Positions 8,764 through 18,833 of a stretch of 64,000 nucleotides of DNA are shown here, piece by piece (the first letter of the stretch is position 1; the number at the start of each line of letters is the position of its first letter). Source of the DNA: DASXMT01 sp963812965. Its GTDB lineage: Bacteria; Actinomycetota; Acidimicrobiia; Acidimicrobiales; RAAP-2. Position numbers and translations under genes: made by a program. The stretch is from the NCBI GenBank assembly GCA_963812965.1, contig CAWEXG010000003.1:124001-188000 (forward strand), in the 5' to 3' direction. Under the pieces are notes generated by a model. It did no database searches. It was not told where the DNA came from and saw nothing but the letters and a program-made list of their open reading frames with translations.

Positions 8764-8945
8764 GCAGTGTCACCGGTCTCGCCCGGCGAGGCGACGATCG
8801 CTGCATCGCCTCCAGCCCACGAGGACTGTGGGTCGCTGGCCGGGAAGGACTCGAGCTCGGCTTCGTCCACCGGGTCAACGTCCGATGGGGTGGTGCTCAC
8901 CGGTGTGCCGGTTGGTGGCGTGGCTTCCGACGGTCCCAAGGCCAT
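8760..8945 (-). CDS. Small acidic conserved protein (61 aa, SFPASDP motif)
   Basis: From the ATG at 8943-8945 the product is 61 residues, starting MALGPSEATPPTGTP. It is acidic and carries DEAELESFPASDPQSSWAG. I recognise (D)EA-x3-[ST]FPASDP as the hallmark of a widespread family of short uncharacterised bacterial proteins. A longer frame reaches 9164 upstream but reads as low-quality Arg-rich sequence and would overlap intergenic DNA. The stop overlaps the LLM gene start (ATGA), so translation is coupled. The function is unknown. Confidence 0.72.
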   Translation of the reverse strand: MALGPSEATPPTGTPVSTTPSDVDPVDEAELESFPASDPQSSWAGGDAAIVASPGETGDTA

Positions 8946-9058
8946 AGGACCACTGTAACGATCTACCGAGACCCGGCGAAGAGAGCGTCCGGGTTCGCCT
9001 GCCCCACCGTGCCCATCCACCGGAACTCTGAGACCGACGTGCTGGTCGGCAACGCCGA

Positions 9059-10531
9059 TCAGGGTACGACGAACGTTCCCGATCGAACCTCGACGGTCGT
9101 CCCCACCAGCTCGGTGGCGGTGGCGTGGGCGGCCAGATCCGGGTCGTCCGAGAAGGCAACGCATCGAGTGCCGGTGGGTGTGTTGCCGATGACCGCGGTC
9201 CGGGTCGGCGCCTCACCGTCGAACGTGACCGTATAGGACGTGACTATGGCCGACCCGCTGTACTCGCCCAAGGTCTCGTAGGCGTCGACGACCCTGGTGA
9301 CCGCCGCTGCGTCAACGCCCAGATCGCCTATCAGGGGCGGTTGGCCGTCGGGCTCGGTGGACCACACGCCGATCCCCGGCTTCGTGAGCAGGCCGCTCAC
9401 CGTCGTGACCATGCCGAGAGCCCCGGGCGACGCCCGAAGCTCGTCGACCACCGCCGCCGTGGCCTGGTACACGAAGTTATTGAACGGACCGCCGGCGAAG
9501 GCCATCCCACCGGTCACCGTCGGCGTCGTCTCCGGTGCCAACCCGAGCACCCGTTGCTGTACCCGCACCGCTGCCGGGAAACAGCTGTACAGCTCGACGG
9601 TCTCGATCTCGGCCAGTGGGCGACCGATGCGTTCGGCTGCCCGGGTCCCCAGCATCTGCATGGCCGGCCACCTATGGGGCTCGGCCCGCCGGAGCAGCGA
9701 GACCGCATGGCTCGACTCCAACCCCACCAACGGGAACACCCAGCGCTCACTGGCGATCCCGAGGCGTTCGGCTGTCTCCACCGAGCACACCAGCAGTGCT
9801 GCCGCTTGGTCGACCGTCCACTGAGTGGCGTGCCACTTGTTGTAGGGGAACGCGAGCGGTCGGTTGTGCCGGGAAGGCGTAGCCAGCTCCGTCGCCGACA
9901 TGGGCGCGGGGAACGCAGCGTGCGGGTTGTCCCGCGCCACCACGTTGAACCGGCTCCACAGCTCGGCAACGTCGTCTCGATGCTCGGCGACATCCTGGCC
10001 GTCGGCGGCACGAAGCGCGTTCTCGATCATGGCGTACTGCTGCACCGGCTGCCAGAGACCGGTGGCCACCTCGACCGGCTCCACCAGGTCACCCGGTCGG
10101 CGGTGAAGCACATCGGGCACCACGCCCGGTTGAGCCGTCTCGGTCGCAATCGTCCCGTTGCGCTCCGCCTGCTGTGCTCGACGCTTCGCCTCGCCGCCGA
10201 CGATGGCAGCCGCCTCGATGGTGCCGGCGAGCACGGCAGCCAGCACGTCGTTGATGAGGGACTGCTGCGGAATGCCCAACTCCACCAGGTGGGTCTGCGC
10301 ATGGTCGGCGCCGACCCGATCGGCCACCAGCGCAGCGGGATCCGGGTACGCCCAGTTCCCCTGGGGCACGGCGATCCGGTCGAGGTCCGACAAGATGCTC
10401 GTCGTACCGGCATCCTCCGCCGCCGCGACCACGGCACGAGCCATCAGCTCCGCGGGCTCGGCGTCATCGGAGGCCACACCCACACCGACTAGGACCGGCG
10501 TGCGTGGATCAATCGATCTCCCCTTGGGCAC
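9059..10531 (-). CDS. Thiolase-like (acetyl-CoA acetyltransferase family) protein
   Basis: This 490-residue protein has a thiolase/SCP-x-like layout: N-terminal RTPVLVGVGVAS, LINDVLAAVLAGTIEAAAIVGG near residue 120, TVELYSCFPAAVRVQ, and VTGGMAFAGGPFNNFVYQAT. A further C-terminal segment of about 90 residues (PPLIGDLG onward, with VIGNTPTGTRCVAFSDDP) looks like an OB-fold addition. This matches actinobacterial acetyl-CoA acetyltransferase-like proteins, some of which may not be true thiolases. The start is GTG at 10531. The rhodanese gene ends 15 bp upstream on the same strand. Confidence 0.82.
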   Translation of the reverse strand: MPKGRSIDPRTPVLVGVGVASDDAEPAELMARAVVAAAEDAGTTSILSDLDRIAVPQGNWAYPDPAALVADRVGADHAQTHLVELGIPQQSLINDVLAAVLAGTIEAAAIVGGEAKRRAQQAERNGTIATETAQPGVVPDVLHRRPGDLVEPVEVATGLWQPVQQYAMIENALRAADGQDVAEHRDDVAELWSRFNVVARDNPHAAFPAPMSATELATPSRHNRPLAFPYNKWHATQWTVDQAAALLVCSVETAERLGIASERWVFPLVGLESSHAVSLLRRAEPHRWPAMQMLGTRAAERIGRPLAEIETVELYSCFPAAVRVQQRVLGLAPETTPTVTGGMAFAGGPFNNFVYQATAAVVDELRASPGALGMVTTVSGLLTKPGIGVWSTEPDGQPPLIGDLGVDAAAVTRVVDAYETLGEYSGSAIVTSYTVTFDGEAPTRTAVIGNTPTGTRCVAFSDDPDLAAHATATELVGTTVEVRSGTFVVP

Positions 10532-10546
10532 TGGGTCGACGCTCGT

Positions 10547-10918
10547 TCAGACGACGTCGCCCGGGGCGCCCTCGTCGGTGAGCACCGGGAGCCCTGCCTC
10601 AGCCCAGGCGAGCATCCCTCCGTCCAGGTTGCGCACGTCGAGGCCGATCTCGGCGAGAGCTTTGGCAACCGCACCGGAACGCCCTCCCACCCGGCAGATA
10701 CAGACCACTGTCCGGTCGGTTGGAACCTCGGCCACACGGTCCTGGACCTCGCCCATGACGATGTGCGTGGCCTGCGGGGCATGCCCGGCTGCCCACTCCT
10801 CGTCCTCACGGACGTCGAGCAGGAACGCCCCGTCGTCAATGAGGGACAGTGCGTCCTGCGGTCCGATGTCGTGGATCACCCGGTGCGTCGATTCGCTGGT
10901 CACCGCATCACGGTACAC
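10547..10918 (-). CDS. Rhodanese-like domain protein
   Basis: A single rhodanese domain of 123 residues. It has GAFLLDVREDEEWAAGHAPQ, the active-site loop CICRVGGRSGAVAKAL (catalytic Cys before RVGGRS), and LDGGMLAWAEAGLPV at the end. Such proteins transfer sulfane sulfur or serve as sulfur carriers. The longest start is GTG at 10918; GTG codons a few residues later are possible. It is probably co-transcribed with the thiolase-like gene downstream and diverges from the MFS exporter gene. Confidence 0.9.
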   Translation of the reverse strand: MYRDAVTSESTHRVIHDIGPQDALSLIDDGAFLLDVREDEEWAAGHAPQATHIVMGEVQDRVAEVPTDRTVVCICRVGGRSGAVAKALAEIGLDVRNLDGGMLAWAEAGLPVLTDEGAPGDVV

Positions 10919-11067
10919 GGAGTGGCCAGTTCAGCACGGCACGCAGAGTGGTCGGGTCGGGCAGGGCGGTACGACCGGTCCAGAGGAGCAGTCTGGCGGC
11001 GGAGCTGGCGGCGTGGACCCAGAGGAGGAACCCGACCCGGAGCCAGGCTTTGGGCAACACTGGTGCT

Positions 11068-12738
11068 ATGAGCCAGGCGAGGGGAGCCGAGACGGGCGCT
11101 GGTGGGGTGAGACCGCACCTCGGGATGGCGGTGCTGTGCTCGGTCCTCTTCCTGACCTTCCTGGACAGCACGGTCATCAGCGCCACCCTGTCCGACGTTC
11201 AGTCGGGCCTGCACGCCGGGGTCAGCCAGCTTCAGTGGGTGGTGAGCGGATACGCCCTGGCCTTCGCCAGCCTGATGCTCATGTGCGGGACGCTCGGCGA
11301 CCTCTTCGGTCGGAAGAAGATGATGCTGATCGGGGTGGTGATCTTCTGTGCCGGCTCGGTGGTGGCCGCCGTCGCCCCCACGACCACGACCCTGATCATC
11401 GGCCGGGTGATCATGGGGGTGGGTGCAGCGGCGTCGGAGCCGGGCACGCTCTCGATGATCCGGCACCTCTACCCGGATCGCCGGGCCCGGGCACGAGCGC
11501 TCGGTATCTGGGCGGCCGTCTCTGGGTTGGCGTTGGCGCTCGGACCGGTAGTCGGCGGTGTCCTGGTCGGACTGTGGTCGTGGCGGGCTGTGTTCTGGTT
11601 CAACCTCATCTTCGGCGTGGTGGCGTTCATCGCCGCAGCGGTCGTGCTCTCCGAGAATTCGGACCCGGTGCGGGCACGACTCGACGTCGCCGGATTCGTG
11701 CTCGGAGCGGTCGCACTGGGCACAGCCACGTTCGCCACCATCTCCGGCGAGACCGCGGGCTACCTCACCTGGTGGATCGGGGTGCTCTACGGGTCGGCGG
11801 TACTCGCAGTCATCGCCTTCGTCCTCGTGGAACGCCGAGCAGAGAACCCCGTGCTCAACGTGAGGTTCTTCCGGAGACCAGCGTTCGCCGGCGCCAATGT
11901 GGTCGCCTTCACCACCTACTTCGGCATCTTCTCCATCTTCTTCTTCGTCGCGCTCTACCTCGAGGTGGTGGGGTCGAGCTCTCCCTTCCACCTGGCGCTC
12001 GACTTCCTGCCCCTTACCGCCGGCATGGTCATCGCCTCGTTGTTGACCGGGCGGTGGACGGCTGCCGTGGGATCGAAGATCCCGATGGCCGTGGGTTGCG
12101 TGATCGCAGGAATCGGCATCTTGCTGACCAACGCCGTCATCACCCCCCAGTCAGGACTGTCGACGGTGGGTTGGACGTTGGCTCTGGCCGGCATCGGATT
12201 CGGCATCGCCATCGTCCCGGTGACCTCGTCAGCGCTGTCCACGGTCCCCGCCGAGCACTCCGGGATGGCAGCGTCGGCCACCAACACCAGCCGGGAGCTC
12301 GGTGCCGTGGCAGGGGTGGCCATCCTCGGCTCCGTCGTCAATGGCCAGCTCACCGTCAACCTGGCAAAGCGCCTCACCGCCATCGGGATCCCTCACTCGT
12401 ACCAGTCCCAGGTCATCGCCGCCGTGACCACCGGCTCCGTCGGGTCACAGGCGGCCTCGGTGGGGAAAGGGAACGCCTCGCTGACCGAGATCATCAACAA
12501 GGTGGTCACGGCGGCGTACGGCGCGTTCGGTCACGGGCTCGACCTGTCGTTGCTAGCGGCAGGATCGCTCATGCTGCTCTCCGCCGTTCTGGCCCTGTTC
12601 ACCGGCGTCTCGACCCGTACGGGGAGTCGCCGTCTTCGTGCCGGTCGGTTAGGTCGGGGTGGCGCTCCCCCTCCTCCATCGAGCACCGAAGCAGCCGCCG
12701 ATCCGAATTCCATCATCGACGCACAGTCGCTACCCTGA
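11068..12738 (+). CDS. MFS drug-resistance-type exporter (DHA2 family)
   Basis: The 556-residue product has about 14 hydrophobic segments, as in the DHA2 H+ antiporters. Seen are LTFLDSTVISATLSDVQ (motif D1 region), the loop motif GTLGDLFGRKKMMLIG (motif A), and the antiporter motif C region LALGPVVGGVLVG. The ATG at 11068 is chosen over the longer frame from 10849, whose N-terminus overlaps the rhodanese gene region and lacks membrane protein character. The C-terminus is a basic, Pro-rich cytoplasmic tail. The drug or metabolite exported is unknown. Confidence 0.88.
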   Translation: MSQARGAETGAGGVRPHLGMAVLCSVLFLTFLDSTVISATLSDVQSGLHAGVSQLQWVVSGYALAFASLMLMCGTLGDLFGRKKMMLIGVVIFCAGSVVAAVAPTTTTLIIGRVIMGVGAAASEPGTLSMIRHLYPDRRARARALGIWAAVSGLALALGPVVGGVLVGLWSWRAVFWFNLIFGVVAFIAAAVVLSENSDPVRARLDVAGFVLGAVALGTATFATISGETAGYLTWWIGVLYGSAVLAVIAFVLVERRAENPVLNVRFFRRPAFAGANVVAFTTYFGIFSIFFFVALYLEVVGSSSPFHLALDFLPLTAGMVIASLLTGRWTAAVGSKIPMAVGCVIAGIGILLTNAVITPQSGLSTVGWTLALAGIGFGIAIVPVTSSALSTVPAEHSGMAASATNTSRELGAVAGVAILGSVVNGQLTVNLAKRLTAIGIPHSYQSQVIAAVTTGSVGSQAASVGKGNASLTEIINKVVTAAYGAFGHGLDLSLLAAGSLMLLSAVLALFTGVSTRTGSRRLRAGRLGRGGAPPPPSSTEAAADPNSIIDAQSLP

Positions 12739-12807
12739 CCATCGCGTCCAGGCCGGGCGCCGACCTGGACAGGCCGGCCGCCGAGACAACCACGAGAGGG
12801 GTACGCA

Positions 12808-13551
12808 ATGTACGACGGAGTCCTGGCAGAGACGATCATGATTGCCGGTCACGGTGGTGACGAGATCAATGCCTACTTCGCCCGGCCTCTCGGTCCCGGG
12901 CCGTACCCGGGAGTGATCGTCATCCACCACATGCCCGGATGGGACGAGGGGTCGAAGGAGATCGCCCGGACGTTCGCCGTACACGGCTACGCGGCCATCT
13001 GCCCCAACCTCTTCTATCGGGAGGGACCGGACTCGAGCCCCGACGATGCGGCGGCCGCTGCCCGAGCTGCTGGTGGGGCTCCCGACGATCGCGTCGTGGG
13101 TGACCTGGAGAGCAGCCTCCGCTTCTTGCGCTCCCTGCCCTACGGCAACGGCAACGTCGGGGTGATCGGGTACTGCTCTGGTGGTCGTCAGTCCTACCTG
13201 GCCGCCTGCCGCCTTCCCCTCGACGCCGCCGTCGACTGCTACGGGGCCTTCGTGGTGGGCACACCACCGGAAGGGTTCCCGCTCAAGGTGGAGCCGGTGA
13301 TCGGCTTGACCAAGGACCTGTCCGCACCGCTGCTCGGGCTGTTCGGGAACGACGACCAGTTCCCCACCCCCGAACACGTCGACGAGATCGAAGCAGCGCT
13401 GAAAGAGCACGGAAAGACTTACGAGTTCCACCGGTACGACGGCGCCGGGCATGCCTTCTTCGCCACCGACCGGACCAGCTACCGTCCGGAAGCGGCCAAC
13501 GACGGGTGGCAACGCATCTGGACCTGGTTCGACCGCTACCTGGCGTCGTGA
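12808..13551 (+). CDS. Dienelactone hydrolase family protein
   Basis: An alpha/beta hydrolase of 247 residues. It has YPGVIVIHHMPGWDEG near residue 32, the nucleophile elbow VGVIGYCSGGRQ (Cys as in dienelactone hydrolase), FGNDDQFPTPEHVD for the acid and GAGHAFF for the His. Family members open carboxymethylene-butenolides or hydrolyse related esters; the actual substrate is not evident. AGGAGG at 13551-13556 overlaps its stop and serves the next gene, so the two are probably translated from one mRNA. Confidence 0.9.
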   Translation: MYDGVLAETIMIAGHGGDEINAYFARPLGPGPYPGVIVIHHMPGWDEGSKEIARTFAVHGYAAICPNLFYREGPDSSPDDAAAAARAAGGAPDDRVVGDLESSLRFLRSLPYGNGNVGVIGYCSGGRQSYLAACRLPLDAAVDCYGAFVVGTPPEGFPLKVEPVIGLTKDLSAPLLGLFGNDDQFPTPEHVDEIEAALKEHGKTYEFHRYDGAGHAFFATDRTSYRPEAANDGWQRIWTWFDRYLAS

Positions 13552-13561
13552 GGAGGCTGTC

Positions 13562-13822
13562 ATGTGCTCGTACGTGACCGAACGAACCGACATCGCCGGA
13601 AGTGGCAAGGGACCCGAGGGCTGGTTCCGGTTGGATGCAGCCACCGTCTACTTCGACCACCCCTTCCACGCCCCCTACGAGCACACGCTCAACATCGACT
13701 TCGTGGACTCCACTGCTGGGCCCAGTGCTCGGGTCGCTGTGGAACTGAGCGCCGAGTCGGCCCGTGAGCTGGTCCGGTGCATCGAGTCGGCGCTCGCTGC
13801 GGCTGGGCCCGTAGCCGGGTGA
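13562..13822 (+). CDS. DUF6295-type small protein (86 aa)
   Basis: The ATG at 13562 follows a strong AGGAGG by 5 nt, which decides the start against the longer frame from 13451. The product begins MCSYVTERTDIAGSGKG and contains YFDHPFHAPYEHTLNIDF and ARVAVELSAESARELV. From memory it fits the DUF6295 family of short actinobacterial proteins of unknown function; the name should be treated as provisional. It directly follows the dienelactone hydrolase, suggesting a shared pathway. Confidence 0.75.
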   Translation: MCSYVTERTDIAGSGKGPEGWFRLDAATVYFDHPFHAPYEHTLNIDFVDSTAGPSARVAVELSAESARELVRCIESALAAAGPVAG

Positions 13823-13850
13823 GCTGAGCCTGCGCCGTAGCGGAGGGGGC

Positions 13851-14261
13851 GTGTCGATAGGCTGCCTCTCCATGCAGTGGAGCGCCTCGAGGGCCGTGGG
13901 TTGGATCAGGGTCGGCGTCGGGATCCTGTTGACCGGGGCACCCGGGATGTTCGTGGAGCGGTTCGTCGAGGATGAGTCGTCGGGCTCCCTCGTCCTGTTC
14001 ACCCGAACCGTCGGCATCCGGGACCTGGCTCTTGGACTGGGGACGCTGGCCGCCGAACGGTCAGGCGGGACAGACGACCTCCAACGGTGGGTCAGAGCCG
14101 GATTGGTGAGCGACTCACTGGACTGTGTCACCGGCCTGGCCAGCTCCAGGCTGGTGGGACGCCGAGGTGTCGCCATCGCCACGGCCACCGTCATCCCGGT
14201 GATTGCCCTCGATCTGTTGGGTCTTCGAGAGCTGAAGCGCCGGTCCGCCGAATCGAGCTGA
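13851..14261 (+). CDS. Small multi-pass membrane protein (DUF4267-like)
   Basis: The product is about 136 residues with three to four short hydrophobic segments: GWIRVGVGILLTGAPGMFVE, a region around RTVGIRDLALGLGTLAA, and IATATVIPVIALDLLGLREL. The RxxGxRDxxLG pattern resembles DUF4267-type proteins, which are uncharacterised. The start is uncertain: the GTG at 13851 has a purine-rich run immediately before it, and the ATG at 13872 is an in-frame alternative. No function can be assigned. Confidence 0.65.
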   Translation: MSIGCLSMQWSASRAVGWIRVGVGILLTGAPGMFVERFVEDESSGSLVLFTRTVGIRDLALGLGTLAAERSGGTDDLQRWVRAGLVSDSLDCVTGLASSRLVGRRGVAIATATVIPVIALDLLGLRELKRRSAESS

Positions 14262-14289
14262 GGCAACGCCCAGACGACACAGCGCGGAC

Positions 14290-15648
14290 ATGCACTCGGG
14301 GCGATACATTTTGCGGTCAGTGGCCGATGAAAGAGCAACGAAGCCGAACGCTCTGCAATACCTGCGCCTCATGGGCATTGCTGCGCTCATCGGGATCCCT
14401 GCTGCGCTTGTCGCCGCCCTGTTCTTGGCCTTCGTTCACCAGTGCGAACACTGGCTCTGGGACGATCTTCCCAGCGCGCTGGGTGACACGGGACCGCCAT
14501 GGTGGTTGGTCATCGCACTGCCGGTCGTCGGTGCGGCCTTTGTCTGGCTCGCTCGGCGCTTCCTGCCTGGAGATGGCGGGCACCCACCACTCCAGGGCAT
14601 CGGCGGTGGGACTACGCCGTGGCGCTATGGCCCTGGCATCGCGCTGGCCGCCGTGGGCACACTTGCCTTCGGCGCCGTACTCGGCCCCGAAGCCCCTCTG
14701 ATCGCCCTTGGTTCGGTGGTGGGCATGGTCGCCGTTGCCTGCGTGAAGGTGTCGCCGCAGAGCGAAGCGGTGCTTTCGACGGCCGGCTCCTTCTCGGCTG
14801 TCTCCGCGCTCTTCGATGGGCCACTGGTGGCCGGGATTCTCCTGCTCGAGAGCGGCCTGAGCCAGGGAGCAGCGTTGCTCCCGGCGCTCTTGCCGGGCCT
14901 TGTCGCTGCTGCTGTCGGCTACGTGCTCTTCGTGGGGCTGGGCAGCTGGGGTGGCTTGAACCACGCCGGGCTGCTCGAACCCGGCCTTCCCCTTTACCAC
15001 GGCACCCACATCGCCGGCCTGCTCCTCGCCATCGCCGTCGGGGTGGTCAGCGCTCTGGTGATCGTCGCGGTGCGCCGGGGAGCAGCGGCCATCGCTCGCC
15101 TCGCCAAGTCGAACATGGCGGTGGTCCTCGTCGTCGGTGCTGCGGCCATCGGTCTCCTAGCCGAGCTCGCCCGCCTCTTGGGCGCCAACTCCCAAGACGT
15201 CTTGTTCTCCGGCCAAGCCTCAGTGCCCAACGAAGTAGCGCTCACCTCTGCCGCCACGCTTCTTGTGCTGCTCATTGCCAAGGCCATCGGCTACGGCATC
15301 AGCCTTGGCTGCGGGTTCCGGGGCGGCCCGGTCTTCCCAGCCATCTTCTTGGGTATCGCCGTGGCCGCGTTCGCTGAGATCTGGCTGGGGACATCGGCCA
15401 CGTGGGCGGTCGCGGTTGGCGCCGGTGCGGGGATGGCCGCAGGTACGCGCCTGGTCTTCTCGGCCATCTTGTTCTCCGGGCTCCTCGTCGGCATCAACGG
15501 CATCGACACCGTTCCGGCCACCGTCTTCGCCGTAGTGGCGGCCTGGCTCACTGCAGCCGCCCTCGACCAGTTCTGGCCCGAGCGCAAACACACGGAGAGC
15601 GCCGAGCCACACAACCCTGAGACGGGCTCACCGGCGATAGACCCGTAG
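14290..15648 (+). CDS. ClC family chloride channel or H+/Cl- antiporter
   Basis: A 452-residue membrane protein of ClC length. The three anion-path signatures can be placed: GDGGHPPLQGI (degenerate GSGIP), LGPEAPLIALGS (GREGP site, keeping the gating Glu) and GCGFRGGPVFPAIFLG (GxFxP). Retention of the Glu fits gated or proton-coupled chloride transport. The degenerate first motif means the anion could differ. The start at 14290 is ATG; another Met-poor start (GTG) downstream is possible. It converges with nrdJ. Confidence 0.87.
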   Translation: MHSGRYILRSVADERATKPNALQYLRLMGIAALIGIPAALVAALFLAFVHQCEHWLWDDLPSALGDTGPPWWLVIALPVVGAAFVWLARRFLPGDGGHPPLQGIGGGTTPWRYGPGIALAAVGTLAFGAVLGPEAPLIALGSVVGMVAVACVKVSPQSEAVLSTAGSFSAVSALFDGPLVAGILLLESGLSQGAALLPALLPGLVAAAVGYVLFVGLGSWGGLNHAGLLEPGLPLYHGTHIAGLLLAIAVGVVSALVIVAVRRGAAAIARLAKSNMAVVLVVGAAAIGLLAELARLLGANSQDVLFSGQASVPNEVALTSAATLLVLLIAKAIGYGISLGCGFRGGPVFPAIFLGIAVAAFAEIWLGTSATWAVAVGAGAGMAAGTRLVFSAILFSGLLVGINGIDTVPATVFAVVAAWLTAAALDQFWPERKHTESAEPHNPETGSPAIDP

Positions 15649-15660
15649 ACACAAACGTCT

Positions 15661-15679
15661 TCGCCGAGATCTTCGGCGA
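15661..15679. terminator. Possible bidirectional hairpin between the ClC gene and nrdJ
   Basis: TCGCCGA (15661-15667) pairs perfectly with TCGGCGA (15673-15679) across a 5-nt loop. It lies between two convergent genes. There is no T tract, so intrinsic termination is uncertain. Confidence 0.35.
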
Positions 15680-17631
15680 CCTTGGTACCTGCTTCAAGAA
15701 CCGCCAGTCGACTCCCAAACCCGTCTACCCCCGAGAGAACTCGCCCGATAGGTCGACGGGGGCGGCGTATGCAGCACGAGCGCCCCGAACTCTTATCACG
15801 AGCAGCCGCTGGTCGTCCCGCAGCTCCCGCACACGTAGCAGGAGCCTGCTCGCTGCATGGCGTTCCCGCACTGGTAGCAGTAGGGAGCGTCGCGCTGCTC
15901 GGCACGGGCGATCGGCCCGTCACCATCGGCTTCCCGTGACGTCGGTCGTGACGGCGCAGGATCGGCAACCGGTGCCGGCGCACTGGCATCGACCACCGTG
16001 GCGGTCACCGCATCGATCGGCTCGTCCCCGACCACACCTTTGGACTCGGTAGCCGTCTCCTCCACCCCCGGCAATGTCGGCTGCATACGCTCCGACGTCG
16101 ACAGCACCCCCAGCTCCGAACGCTCCTCTATCGGGAGGTAGTCGAGGGCCAGCCGGCGGAAGATGTAGTCCACCAGGCTGGTGGCGATGCGCAGGTCGGC
16201 ATCGTCGGTGATGCCTGCCGGCTCGAAACGCATATTGGTGTACTTGCGCACGTAGGTGGCCAACGGCACCCCATGCTGCAGGCCCAGGCTGACCGAGATG
16301 GAGAAGGCGTCCATGATGCCGGCCAGGGTCGACCCCTGCTTCGACACCTTCATGAACACCTCGCCGGGACGGCCGTCCTCGTACTCCCCCACGGTGACGT
16401 AACCCTCACAGTCGGCCACCCGGAAGGCGAACGTGGACGACTTTCGGCGCCGAGGCAGGCGTTCCCGCACCGCCCCGACCACCAGGGTCTCCCCCACTCG
16501 CTGCTGTTCGTGGGCGAGAGCGGTCTCGAGGCCGGCGATCTTCTCGGCCAGCTCCCGAGCGTGGGCTTCCGCTTCCGACCCGGCAGGGTCGTCGTCCGCC
16601 CCTTCCTTCTTCGTCGTGGACAGCGGTTGGCCCACCTTGCAGTTGTCCCGGTACACGGCAACGGCCTTGATCCCCATCTGCCAGGCATCGATGTGCAGCT
16701 GCTCCACGTCCTCCACGGTGACATTCTCGGGCAGGTTGACCGTCTTCGAGATGGCTCCGGAGATGAACGGCTGCACCGCTCCCATCATCCGGACATGACC
16801 CAGGTAGTGGATGGTGTTGTCGCCCATGGAGCAGGCGAACACGTCGAGGTGCTCGGCCGACAGATGCGGTGCTCCCACGATGGACTTGTGCTCGTCGATA
16901 TAGGCGATGATGTCGTCCACCTGATCGGGTGCGTACCCCATCTGTTGCAGTGCACGGGGCACGGTCTGGTTGACGATCGACATGGTCCCCCCGCCGACCA
17001 GCTTCTTGGTCTTGACCAGACCGAGGTCGGGCTCCACACCGGTGGTGTCACAGTCCATCAACAGGCCGATGGTCCCGGTGGGTGCCAGCACGCTGGCCTG
17101 CGAGTTGCGCACCCCGTACTGCTCACCCAGCTCCACTGCCGTGTCCCATGCCTCCTGCGCAGCGGACAGCAGATCGGTGGGAACCAGCTCCTCGTCCACC
17201 GCCGCCACCGCATCGCGATGCATGCGCAACACGTTGAGCATCGGCTCGGTGTTCTCATGGAAGCCGGCGAAGGGACCCATACGAGCGGCAGTGCGGGCCG
17301 AGGTGGCGTAGGCATGCCCCGTCAGCAACGCGGTGATGGCACCGGCCCAGGCCCGCCCGGCGTCCGAGTCATAAGGATGGCCGGTGGCCATGAGCAGTGC
17401 ACCCAGGTTGGCGTAGCCGATACCCAACTCCCGGAACAGCCTCGAGTTCTCGGCGATCTTCTCCGTGGGATAGTCAGCATTGCCGACGATGATCTCCTGG
17501 GCGCTGAAGATCACCTCTACCGCCGACCTGAAACCGTCGACGTCGAACGAGTCGTCGTCGTTCAAGTACTTCATCAGGTTGAGGCTGGCCAAGTTGCAAG
17601 CCGAGTTATCGAGGTGCATGTATTCGGAACA

Positions 17632-18833
17632 GTTCCGTACCACGATGCCGTCGACCACGTACGAATGGTTCCTAGGCTCGCTGAGGTTGTAGGTCAGTTC
17701 AACGCCGTCGTTAGAACGTTCCAGGATGTGAGCGGTGCGACGGGTCTTGTAACTTCCCCTTGGGCCGCCGACCACGAGCTCTCGCAGCAACGCCGCTTTC
17801 CGGGACAACGAGAAGCCGATGTGCTCCGCGAACGCCACCACTGACTCTGACGTGATCCGCAAGTCGTAGCTCGCGGAGTTCCCGTACGTGACGGTTTCGC
17901 CGGACTTCTTCGTGTAGGAGAACGGCCCCTGCCTGGCAGCATCCTTCGTCTTGTACACACGGCTCATGATGCCGAAGGTCGTCAAGAGCCGCTGTACTCC
18001 CCGCAGGAGCTCCGGTGAGTTCGACCCAAGGCCGACGTATGCGCTCTTCCCGCGGTGACCGCACACCCGTCGGCATCGAACAGCCCTCGGAGAAATGCCG
18101 CCACGATCTCTGCCGGCGCCTGTTCAATTGACCACGGCACGGACTTCTCCGGTCCCTTCACGGGTTGAACACCGAGGGCTTCGACGAACCGCTTAAACGC
18201 TCGCCGGCTCATCCGGAGCTGAGCCGTCCCATTCGCCTGCTCCGAGACCTTGATCAGGCGGTCTCCGTTCACCCACTCCATCAATTGGGCGTGGGCAGGC
18301 AGAATTTCCTCACGGTCCTCGGCACTGCCGTAGATCGTCGACACGACCGACCCCGACGTGCTGCCATCACCGACCAACCATCCGAGGTAGTGGGCGAACT
18401 CGTCAGACCACTCGTCTGGAAAGCGAAGCGCTGCGGCATGGTCACCCTTCGTCCGGTAGTCGTCCGGATCGGACGAGATCGGAATGCCCGGGTCGGCATT
18501 GATCGCAGGGGCCGGCAGATCGAGGATCTTTACCTCATCCTCGAAGGTCAGGTGCCGAGCTTCGACATAGCCCCGATTCGCTGTGAAGATCCTGTGGGCG
18601 GGCGTACAACGGAGCTCCATGCCGTTGTCGAGTCGCAGTCGCACGACATCGTTGAAGCCGGTGATCATGAACGCTTCGGGCGAGGTGATCGTAAGCCGCT
18701 GATCCGGTGCGTCCACATTCGTGGCGTCGTGCGTGTAGACGCCGAACGACTCGCCCCGGTTCGCCCGATCGAAGAGCTCAGAGAACGCGATCATGCCCTT
18801 GTCGGTGTGGACCAGGGCGCTACCGGGGAAACA
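17632..18833 (-). other. Intein 2 in NrdJ (LAGLIDADG, before NP|CSEY), frameshifted
   Basis: It begins at Cys (18833, CFPGSALVHTDKGMIAFSEL) and ends SYVVDGIVVRN at 17632, followed by extein Cys of NPCSE. Block B is GMELRCTPAHRIFTANRG. Endonuclease motifs are YLGWLVGDGSTSG and AAFLRGLFDADGCAV. Length is 1,202 nt, one short of 401 codons; an added G in the GGG opposite 18049-18051 reconnects the frame into KSAYVGLGSNSPEL. The penultimate residue is Arg, not the usual His. Confidence 0.87.

Noticed and set aside
8946..9164. N-terminal extension of the small acidic protein
   Set aside because: The extra 73 residues are Arg-rich and overlap the thiolase gene's 3' end; the conserved part starts at the ATG at 8945.
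10158..12860. 900-codon plus-strand frame across the thiolase and MFS genes
   Set aside because: It overlaps three real genes in other frames and translates to low-complexity Arg/Gly/Pro sequence.
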